A stretch of DNA of 64,000 nucleotides from Gallionella straubiae (GTDB taxonomy: Bacteria; Pseudomonadota; Gammaproteobacteria; Burkholderiales; Gallionellaceae). The notes below the pieces were generated by a model. That model saw only the letters and a list, made by a program, of their open reading frames with translations, searched no databases and was not told where the DNA came from. The stretch's first letter is position 1. Each line of letters begins with the position of its first letter. The stretch is taken from assembly GCF_051257895.1 (NCBI RefSeq), contig NZ_CP194331.1:2356001-2420000 (forward strand), read 5' to 3'. Shown here in pieces: positions 29,651 through 36,981 of the stretch. Made by a program: the position numbers and the translations under genes.

Positions 29651-31771
29651 ATGTCCATCGACATGAGCCAGTTTTATCAGGTGTTCTTCGAGGAATCCGC
29701 CGAACACCTCGCAAGCATGGAAAGCCTGCTGCTTGAGCTCGACCTGGATGCGCCCGATGCGGATCAGTTGAACGCCATCTTTCGTGCGGCCCACTCCATC
29801 AAGGGCGGCAGCGGCACCTTCGGTTTCACCGACATGACCGAAGTGACGCATGTACTGGAAACCCTGCTGGATCGCATCCGCAAGAATGAAATTGCGATTA
29901 CCGCCGACATGGTCGATGCCTTTCTGCAGGCGGGCGACGTGCTGCACGGCTTGCTGGAGGCACACCAGAACGGAACGGTTGCCGACGAAGCTGCATCGCT
30001 CGAAATCCGTGCCAGGCTGGAAAAATTGACAGCGGAGGGCGGCCAGAGGGCAGCGGGCAGCGGGCAGAAAACTGAAACTGCAGAGGCGGCGCATTCCCCG
30101 GCGCAGCATATTTACCGGATCAAGTTCGACAAATCTCCCGCCATCTTCCCCGGCAAGGCCGAACTCGACAATTTGCTCGAAGAGCTGGGTAATATCGGCA
30201 AAATCGAAAACCAGGAAATCGCCGCCGAGTCGGTGACGCTAACGCTGGCCACCTACGCCGCCGAAGCAGATTTGCGCGATACCTTCTCGTTTTTTCTGGA
30301 ACCGGAGCAACTCACCATTACCCTGTTCGATGGGCAAAAGGCGGAGGACACTGCTTCCGGAGAAGATCAGGGTTACGGCTTCTTCGTCGAGCCGGAAAAA
30401 ATCCAGGCGGCAAGCGAGGATGCGCAGGGTTATGGTTTCTTCGTGGAGCCGGAGACGGTCAAGTCGGAAGTCGAGAATGCGCAGGGCTACGGCTTCTTCA
30501 CCGAGGTGGAAAGCCAGCCGCCCGCAACAGAGCAGGTGGCGACATCGGATACTCCGCCGGACAACGCGCCGCAGCGGCGTGCCACCGACCGGGCACCGGC
30601 TGCCGCGGCGGAAACCTCGATCCGCGTCAGCGTGGAAAAGGTCGACCAGATGATCAACCTGGTGGGGGAGCTGGTGATTACCCAGGCGATGCTTGCGGAA
30701 ACCGCCTCTCATCTGGATCCGGTATTAAACGAACGCCTGGTCAACGGGCTGGCGCAACTCGAGCGCAACACCCGCGACCTGCAGGAATCCGTCATGTCGG
30801 TGCGCATGATGCCGATCAACTTCGTGTTCAGCCGCTTCCCGCGCGTGGTGCGCGACCTTGCCGGCAAGCTCGGCAAGAGGGTGCAACTCAAAATGATCGG
30901 CGAGGGCACGGAGCTGGACAAGGGATTGATCGAAAAAATCAGCGACCCGCTGACCCATTTGGTGCGCAACAGTTTGGATCACGGCATCGAACTGCCGGAT
31001 GAGCGCGAGGCCAAGGGCAAGGACCCGCAAGGCACCATCACCCTGCGCGCCGCGCATCAGGGCGGCAATATCGTCATCGAGGTAACGGATGACGGCGCCG
31101 GGCTGAACCGCGAAAAGATTCTCGCCAAGGCGCGGGAAAAGGGCATTCCGGTTGGCGATAACATGAGCGATGCCGATGTCTGGCAAATGATCTTTGCGCC
31201 CGGTTTTTCCACCGCCGCCGTGATTACCGATGTTTCCGGGCGCGGTGTCGGTATGGACGTGGTCAAAAAAAATATCGAGGGCATCGGCGGCCGCGTCGAA
31301 ATCGCCTCTCAGCAGGGAAATGGCAGTACCATCACCATCAGCCTGCCGCTGACGCTGGCGATACTCGACGGCCTGTCCATCGCAGTAGGCGACCAGGTTT
31401 ACATCGTGCCGCTCAGCTTCATCAGCGAATCGTTGCAGCCGACTGCCGCCGACATCAAGGATGTCAGCGGCCAGGGGCAGGTGGTGCATGTGCGCGGCGA
31501 ATATCTGCCGCTGATTGCGCTGCACAAGGTGTTCAATATCCAGCCCAGGGTTGCCAATCCTGCGGAAGGCATCCTGGTGCTGCTCGAAGGCGAAGGCAAA
31601 AAGGTCGCACTGTTCGTGGACGAGTTGATCGGCCAGCACCAGGTGGTGATCAAGAGCCTGGAAACGAACTATCGCAGGGTGCCCGGCATTTCGGGTGCGA
31701 CGATCATGGGCGACGGTCGGGTGGCGATGATCATGGATGTGGCCGCGCTGATCAAGCTGGCGCAGCGCTAG
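29651..31771 (+). CDS. cheA: Chemotaxis histidine kinase CheA (second, repeat-bearing)
   Basis: A 706-residue kinase with HPt His48 (AAHSIKGGSGTFGF). A P2-like region follows near residues 155-230 (IYRIKFDKSPAIFPG). Then come a linker with three 19-residue repeats, dimerisation helices (VEKVDQMINLVGELVITQAM), an ATPase domain (VRNSLDHGIELP, DDGAGL, SGRGVGMDVV), and a CheW-like domain (AILDGLSIAVGDQVYIVPL). It is longer than the first CheA and keeps the full domain set. cheY2 precedes it and cheW follows it, so it looks like the core of a complete second pathway. ATG 29,651 follows CAGGAAAAAG. Confidence 0.95.
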   Translation: MSIDMSQFYQVFFEESAEHLASMESLLLELDLDAPDADQLNAIFRAAHSIKGGSGTFGFTDMTEVTHVLETLLDRIRKNEIAITADMVDAFLQAGDVLHGLLEAHQNGTVADEAASLEIRARLEKLTAEGGQRAAGSGQKTETAEAAHSPAQHIYRIKFDKSPAIFPGKAELDNLLEELGNIGKIENQEIAAESVTLTLATYAAEADLRDTFSFFLEPEQLTITLFDGQKAEDTASGEDQGYGFFVEPEKIQAASEDAQGYGFFVEPETVKSEVENAQGYGFFTEVESQPPATEQVATSDTPPDNAPQRRATDRAPAAAAETSIRVSVEKVDQMINLVGELVITQAMLAETASHLDPVLNERLVNGLAQLERNTRDLQESVMSVRMMPINFVFSRFPRVVRDLAGKLGKRVQLKMIGEGTELDKGLIEKISDPLTHLVRNSLDHGIELPDEREAKGKDPQGTITLRAAHQGGNIVIEVTDDGAGLNREKILAKAREKGIPVGDNMSDADVWQMIFAPGFSTAAVITDVSGRGVGMDVVKKNIEGIGGRVEIASQQGNGSTITISLPLTLAILDGLSIAVGDQVYIVPLSFISESLQPTAADIKDVSGQGQVVHVRGEYLPLIALHKVFNIQPRVANPAEGILVLLEGEGKKVALFVDELIGQHQVVIKSLETNYRRVPGISGATIMGDGRVAMIMDVAALIKLAQR
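30362..30532 (+). repeat. Three 57-bp in-frame repeats in the second cheA
   Basis: Units start at 30,362, 30,419 and 30,476, each 57 bases. Each encodes a 19-residue stretch with the core QGYGFF followed by an acidic tail (VEPE, VEPE, TEVE). They lie in the linker before the dimerisation domain. The core is strictly kept while the tail varies. Confidence 0.8.
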
Positions 31772-31850
31772 GGGCAGATTTGTGGGCGGGATATTATCCC
31801 GCGCAGAGACACCGTTGGAGTAGGCAGTCAATTACCGGAAGGAGAAAACC

Positions 31851-32336
31851 ATGCAGACAAGCGAAGGACAGGCGGCGGGTGGCAATGGCCGCGAACTGCT
31901 GACTTTTACGCTGGGCAATGAGGAATACGGCATCGATATCCTCAAGGTTCAGGAGATTCGCGGCTACGACGCGGTCACCACGATCGCCAACACACCCGAC
32001 TTCATCAAGGGAGTCATCAATCTGCGCGGCATCATCGTGCCGATCGTGGACATGCGCATCAAATTCCGCCTCGGCAAGGTGGAATACGACCAGTTCACCG
32101 TGGTCATCATCCTCAACGTCGCCAAGCGCGTGGTCGGCATCGTGGTGGACGGCGTCTCGGACGTGATCGCGCTGACCGCCGAGCAGCTCAAGCCTGCGCC
32201 GGAATTCAGCGCCGGGCTGGATACGCAGTACATCATGGGGCTGGGAACGGTCGATGAGCGCATGATCATCGTGATGGACATCGAGAAATTGATGACCAGC
32301 CGTGATATGGAGCTGGTTGAGGCGGCGGCAGCCTAG
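31851..32336 (+). CDS. cheW: Chemotaxis adaptor protein CheW
   Basis: A 161-residue adaptor that bridges receptors and CheA. The conserved core is easily read: LTFTLGNEEYGIDILKVQEIRGYD, then FIKGVINLRGIIVPIVDMRIKF, and VSDVIALTAEQLKPAPEF. It is the only stand-alone CheW in the window; the two CheV proteins carry further CheW domains. It lies 80 bases after cheA2, just before the three related receptors. ATG 31,851 follows GGAAGGAGAA. Confidence 0.96.
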   Translation: MQTSEGQAAGGNGRELLTFTLGNEEYGIDILKVQEIRGYDAVTTIANTPDFIKGVINLRGIIVPIVDMRIKFRLGKVEYDQFTVVIILNVAKRVVGIVVDGVSDVIALTAEQLKPAPEFSAGLDTQYIMGLGTVDERMIIVMDIEKLMTSRDMELVEAAAA

Positions 32337-32389
32337 GGCCAGGCGACAGGACGGAAAATTATCAAGTCTACAATCTGGAAAAGTTAGAA

Positions 32390-34372
32390 ATGTTCAATAA
32401 TATCAGTATCAAATCCCGCCTGACGGCGGTTATTGCAATCCTGTCGGTTTTACTCATCGTGATCGGCGTCATGGGGATGCTTGGCATGAGCAAGTCCAAT
32501 GAAGGACTGCGCAGTGTTTACGAGGACCGCACGGTGCCCATGGAGCAGATTTCCAGCATCCAGAAATTGCTGCTTACCAACCGGCTACGCATCGCCGTTT
32601 CCATGGTGACGCCCACGCCGGAAATCATTCAGAAGAATACTGCGGAAGTAGATCGGAATATCGCGGAGATCGGCAAGATATGGGAAGCATACATGTCTAC
32701 TACGCTCACTCCGGAGGAGAAAATTCTGGCGGACAAGTTTGCCGAGGATCGCAAGAAGTTTGTGGGGGAGGGTTTGAAGCCGGCAATCGCGGCGCTTCGC
32801 GCCAACGACCTGAAACTGGCCGACAGGATCGTGGTAGAAAAAATCCGTGTGCTATATGAACCGGTCGGTGAGGGCATCCAGCAGCTGCTGCAACTGCAGC
32901 TTAATGAAGCAAAGCATGAGTATGAAAACGGCCTGGTCCGCTATGAAAACAGCCGCAACCTTTCCATCGGCCTGATTGTCGGCGGTCTGGTGCTGGTGCT
33001 TTGGCTGGGCATCGCCCTGATTCGCGCCATCATGCGGCCATTGGGCCAGGCGCAGGAGGTGGCGGCCAGGATTGTTGCGGGCGACCTGAGCAGCACCATC
33101 GAGATCAGGAGCAACGACGAAATCGGGCAGTTGCTGACGTCTTTTAATGTTATGCAAGACAGCCTGCGGGCGATCGTCGGCGAGATCAAGAGCATCGTCG
33201 AGGCGGCGGCGGTGCGCGGCGACTTCAGCGTCAAGATGGGCATGGACGGCAAGGCGGGGTACACGAAGGAACTGTCGGAACTGCTGAACCAGCTTTCCAA
33301 CGTGACGGAGACGGGGTTGAACGATGTGCTGCGCGTGGCGAACGCGCTGGCCAAGGGCGACCTGACGCAGACCATCGCCAAGGACTACCCCGGCACCTTC
33401 GGCGAAGTGAAGGCTGGTGTGAACGGCACGGTGGAAAACCTCAAGGCGCTGGTCGGCGACATCAAGGATGCGACCGACACCATCAACACGGCTTCCAAGG
33501 AAATCGCCGCGGGCAACAGCGACCTGTCGCAGCGCACCGAAGAACAGGCCAGCAGCCTCGAAGAAACCGCGAGCAGCATGGAGGAACTCACCTCCACCGT
33601 AAAGCAGAACGCCGAGAACGCCAAACAGGCCAACCAGCTTGCGATCAGTTCTTCGGATATCGCGGTCAAGGGCGGAGCGGTGGTCGGCGAAGTCGTCACG
33701 ACGATGGACGCGATCAACGAAGCCTCGCGCAAGATCGTCGACATCATCTCGGTGATCGACGGCATCGCGTTCCAGACCAACATCCTCGCCCTCAATGCGG
33801 CGGTGGAAGCGGCCAGGGCGGGCGAACAGGGGCGTGGTTTTGCGGTGGTGGCCGGAGAAGTGCGCAACCTGGCGCAAAGAAGTGCGGCCGCCGCCAAGGA
33901 GATCAAGACGCTGATTGGTGACTCGGTGGAGAAGGTCGAAGGCGGCAGCAAGCTGGTTGCGCAGGCCGGACAGACCATGGAAGAGATCGTCAACTCGATC
34001 AAGCGCGTGACCGACATCATGTCCGAGATCACCGCGGCGTCGGTGGAGCAAAGTCAGGGTATCGAACAGGTGAACCTCGCGATCACGCAGATGGACGAAG
34101 TCACGCAGCAGAATGCCGCGCTGGTCGAAGAAGCGGCGGCGGCGGCGGAATCGCTGGAAGAGCAGGCGCAGAACCTGTCGGTGTCGGTGGCGACCTTCAA
34201 GGTGGACGAAGGCGCAGGCGGCGCTGCTGCCGCGCGCCGCCTGCCGGCTCCCGCGCAAACACCGGCGCGCAAGGGGACGGCGCTGGCCAAGGCCGCGCCG
34301 GCCAAGACGCCGGTGGCGAAGCCCAAAGCCAGGCCGCAGGCGGACGACGACGGCGAGTGGGAAGAGTTTTAA
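32390..34372 (+). CDS. Methyl-accepting chemotaxis protein, 4HB sensor, module copy 1
   Basis: A 660-residue receptor with an N-terminal membrane helix, a periplasmic four-helix-bundle domain resembling that of the receptor at 17,813, a second helix (LIVGGLVLVLWLGIALIRAI), and HAMP. From 33,152 it has the signalling module shared with the next two receptors, including the tip GIAFQTNILALNAAVEAARA. The protein ends in an Ala/Pro/Lys-rich linker and EWEEF, an xWxxF tether for CheR and CheB. This copy differs from the others mainly in the first 250 bases of the module (for example TETGLNDVLRVANALAKGD). The ligand is unknown. Confidence 0.94.
   Translation: MFNNISIKSRLTAVIAILSVLLIVIGVMGMLGMSKSNEGLRSVYEDRTVPMEQISSIQKLLLTNRLRIAVSMVTPTPEIIQKNTAEVDRNIAEIGKIWEAYMSTTLTPEEKILADKFAEDRKKFVGEGLKPAIAALRANDLKLADRIVVEKIRVLYEPVGEGIQQLLQLQLNEAKHEYENGLVRYENSRNLSIGLIVGGLVLVLWLGIALIRAIMRPLGQAQEVAARIVAGDLSSTIEIRSNDEIGQLLTSFNVMQDSLRAIVGEIKSIVEAAAVRGDFSVKMGMDGKAGYTKELSELLNQLSNVTETGLNDVLRVANALAKGDLTQTIAKDYPGTFGEVKAGVNGTVENLKALVGDIKDATDTINTASKEIAAGNSDLSQRTEEQASSLEETASSMEELTSTVKQNAENAKQANQLAISSSDIAVKGGAVVGEVVTTMDAINEASRKIVDIISVIDGIAFQTNILALNAAVEAARAGEQGRGFAVVAGEVRNLAQRSAAAAKEIKTLIGDSVEKVEGGSKLVAQAGQTMEEIVNSIKRVTDIMSEITAASVEQSQGIEQVNLAITQMDEVTQQNAALVEEAAAAAESLEEQAQNLSVSVATFKVDEGAGGAAAARRLPAPAQTPARKGTALAKAAPAKTPVAKPKARPQADDDGEWEEF
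33152..34372 (+). repeat. 1,221-bp receptor signalling module, copy 1 of 3
   Basis: This segment recurs at 35,655-36,875 and 37,747-38,967 with identical length and no insertions or deletions. After about the first 270 bases the three copies are nearly identical at DNA level. Confidence 0.95.
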
Positions 34373-34379
34373 TTTGCAG

Positions 34380-34408
34380 CCCCACTCCATCTGCTGGAGG
34401 GAGTGGGG
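34380..34408 (+). terminator. Hairpin after the first module-bearing receptor (no T run)
   Basis: CCCCACTCC (34,380-34,388) and GGAGTGGGG (34,400-34,408) form a perfect nine-pair stem directly after the stop. There is no run of T, so it may protect the mRNA end or slow transcription rather than terminate it. Confidence 0.4.
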
Positions 34409-34517
34409 AGTTTGCGGAATCAAATCCGGCATGGGCAGTGCTTTATTGTTTTACCATACCAAACATATTTTGCAGCAATACTACGTCGTAAAAATAACAT
34501 AGCCCCAGGAGAAGATT

Positions 34518-36875
34518 TTGCCGTCATTCAGTGCGCTGAAAATGAGAACGAAGTTGATATTGATTGTTGCAGTTCCGTTATTGGGACTTCTGTATTTTTC
34601 AATCAGTAGCACCATCGAGAGAGCCGTCATTGCCCGAGAAATGGGCAAACTGGAATCCCTGGTAGGGCTGTCGGTCAAGATTGGCGCGCTTACCCATGAG
34701 TTGCAGAAAGAACGGGGCATGACTGCGGGTTTCCTGGGCAGCCAAGGCGTCAAGTTTGCCAGCGAACTGCCGGCGCAACGTACTGCCACGGATAAGAAAG
34801 TCGGCGAGCTAAAGCAGGTGTTAGCCAATTTCAATGCAGACCAGTTTGGGCCATTCCTGAGAAACTCACTAAGCGAAGTATTGAAAAATATTGACGAGCT
34901 TAATACTAAGCGAGGTGCAGTCTCCGCGCAGACCATTCCTGCGCAAGAGGCGGTCAGCTATTACACCAGAATAATCGATATATTCCTGAATATCCCCAAT
35001 CAGGCATCGACACTCAGTAGCAATAGCCATATCGCACGGTTGAATTCTGCCTATGCAGCCCTGTTGCTGAGCAAGGAGCGCGCCGGGCAAGAGCGCGCCA
35101 TTCTCACTGCCGTCTTTGCGGCCGATAAATTTACCCCGGAAATTTTCGCACGATTTTTTTCAAACGCTTCCGCACAAGATGTTTATGTCAAGGTTTTTAA
35201 TACTTACGCCCTTGATGAGCAAAAAGAATTTTATAAAAACAAGATCAGCGGCCCGGCGGTAGATGAAGTGGCGGCAATCAAAAAGACCACAGTAGAACGG
35301 GCGAACGAGAAAAGCCTGGGTGTTGATAGCGCGCACTGGTTCAAGGTGGTAACGGAGAAAATCGATCTGTTAAAGGAGGTTGAGGACAGGCTGTCAGGCG
35401 ATTTGTCGAAAACGACCGAACAGCTCAAGGGTAATGCCCAAAACTTGATGATTTTCTACATCACGCTTTCCGTGGTGACTTTGCTGGTAACGCTATTTTT
35501 TGCTACCTATATGATTCGCGCGTTGCTGCGCCAGATTGGCGGTGAACCGGACTATGCGGCGGAAGCAGTCCACAAGATTTCCGCAGGTGACCTGTCGATG
35601 GATTTTGCCGTCAAGCCGGGCGACACCAGCAGCCTGCTGTATTCGATGAAGACCATGCAAGACAGCCTGCGGGCGATCGTCGGCGAGATCAAGAGCATCG
35701 TCGAGGCGGCGGCGGTGCGCGGCGACTTCAGCGTCAAGATGGGCATGGACGGCAAGGCGGGCTACACGAAGGAGCTGTCGGAGCTGCTCAACCAACTCTC
35801 CAACGTCACCGAAACTGGTATCAGCGACGTGGTGCGCGTGGCGAACGCGCTGGCCAAGGGCGACCTGACGCAGACCATCGCCAAGGACTACCCCGGCTCC
35901 TTCGGTGAAATGAAAACCGGCGTGAACGGCACGGTGGAAAACCTCAAGGCGCTGGTCGGCGACATCAAGGATGCGACCGACACCATCAACACGGCTTCCA
36001 AGGAAATCGCCGCGGGCAACAGCGACCTGTCGCAGCGCACCGAAGAACAGGCCAGCAGCCTCGAAGAAACCGCGAGCAGCATGGAGGAACTCACCTCCAC
36101 CGTAAAGCAGAACGCCGAGAACGCCAAACAGGCCAACCAGCTTGCGATCAGTTCTTCGGATATCGCGGTCAAGGGTGGAGCGGTGGTCGGCGAAGTCGTC
36201 ACGACGATGGACGCGATCAACGAAGCCTCGCGCAAGATCGTCGACATCATCTCGGTGATCGACGGCATCGCGTTCCAGACCAACATCCTCGCCCTCAATG
36301 CGGCGGTGGAAGCGGCCAGGGCGGGCGAACAGGGGCGTGGTTTTGCGGTGGTGGCCGGAGAAGTGCGCAACCTGGCGCAAAGAAGTGCGGCCGCCGCCAA
36401 GGAGATCAAGACGCTGATTGGTGACTCGGTGGAGAAGGTCGAAGGCGGCAGCAAGCTGGTTGCGCAGGCCGGACAGACCATGGAAGAGATCGTCAACTCG
36501 ATCAAGCGCGTGACCGACATCATGTCCGAGATCACCGCGGCGTCGGTGGAGCAAAGTCAGGGTATCGAACAGGTGAACCTCGCGATCACGCAGATGGACG
36601 AAGTCACGCAGCAGAATGCCGCGCTGGTCGAAGAAGCGGCGGCGGCGGCGGAATCGCTGGAAGAGCAGGCGCAGAACCTGTCGGTGTCGGTGGCGACCTT
36701 CAAGGTGGACGAAGGCACAGGCGGCGCTGCTGCCGCGCGCCGCCTGCCGGCTCCCGCGCAAACACCGGCGCGCAAGGGGACGGCGCTGGCCAAGGCTGCG
36801 CCGGCCAAGACGCCGGTGGCGAAGCCCAAAGCCAGGCCGCAGGCGGACGACGACGGCGAGTGGGAAGAGTTTTAA
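34518..36875 (+). CDS. NIT-domain chemoreceptor (nitrate/nitrite-sensing type), module copy 2
   Basis: A 785-residue receptor. After the first membrane helix (LILIVAVPLLGLLYFSI), the periplasmic part begins HELQKERGMTAGFLGSQG and continues with QRTATDKKVGEL, the signature of NIT (nitrate and nitrite sensing) domains. A second helix (FYITLSVVTLLVTLFFATYM), HAMP, and the shared signalling module from 35,655 follow, ending in EWEEF. TTG 34,518 is the start, behind AGGAGAAG with six-base spacing. The region before the module has lower GC and different codon use from the module, in keeping with a sensor exchange. Nitrate as ligand is inferred from the family only. Confidence 0.92.
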   Translation: MPSFSALKMRTKLILIVAVPLLGLLYFSISSTIERAVIAREMGKLESLVGLSVKIGALTHELQKERGMTAGFLGSQGVKFASELPAQRTATDKKVGELKQVLANFNADQFGPFLRNSLSEVLKNIDELNTKRGAVSAQTIPAQEAVSYYTRIIDIFLNIPNQASTLSSNSHIARLNSAYAALLLSKERAGQERAILTAVFAADKFTPEIFARFFSNASAQDVYVKVFNTYALDEQKEFYKNKISGPAVDEVAAIKKTTVERANEKSLGVDSAHWFKVVTEKIDLLKEVEDRLSGDLSKTTEQLKGNAQNLMIFYITLSVVTLLVTLFFATYMIRALLRQIGGEPDYAAEAVHKISAGDLSMDFAVKPGDTSSLLYSMKTMQDSLRAIVGEIKSIVEAAAVRGDFSVKMGMDGKAGYTKELSELLNQLSNVTETGISDVVRVANALAKGDLTQTIAKDYPGSFGEMKTGVNGTVENLKALVGDIKDATDTINTASKEIAAGNSDLSQRTEEQASSLEETASSMEELTSTVKQNAENAKQANQLAISSSDIAVKGGAVVGEVVTTMDAINEASRKIVDIISVIDGIAFQTNILALNAAVEAARAGEQGRGFAVVAGEVRNLAQRSAAAAKEIKTLIGDSVEKVEGGSKLVAQAGQTMEEIVNSIKRVTDIMSEITAASVEQSQGIEQVNLAITQMDEVTQQNAALVEEAAAAAESLEEQAQNLSVSVATFKVDEGTGGAAAARRLPAPAQTPARKGTALAKAAPAKTPVAKPKARPQADDDGEWEEF
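35607..36875 (+). repeat. Receptor signalling module, copy 2 of 3 (1,269 bp shared with copy 3)
   Basis: Identity with copy 3 starts at GCCGTCAAGCCGGGC, 48 bases before the three-way module begins. By eye copies 2 and 3 differ at roughly eight positions, mostly silent. Confidence 0.95.
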
Positions 36876-36981
36876 CGGGAGGTTTTTTGTTCGCCGGATG
36901 TAAAGGCGACGGCAACAGACAATCGGTAACCGGTAAAAGATTTGGCTTGTCTTTGGGTTGAATTACTTAAGGAGAAACAAC

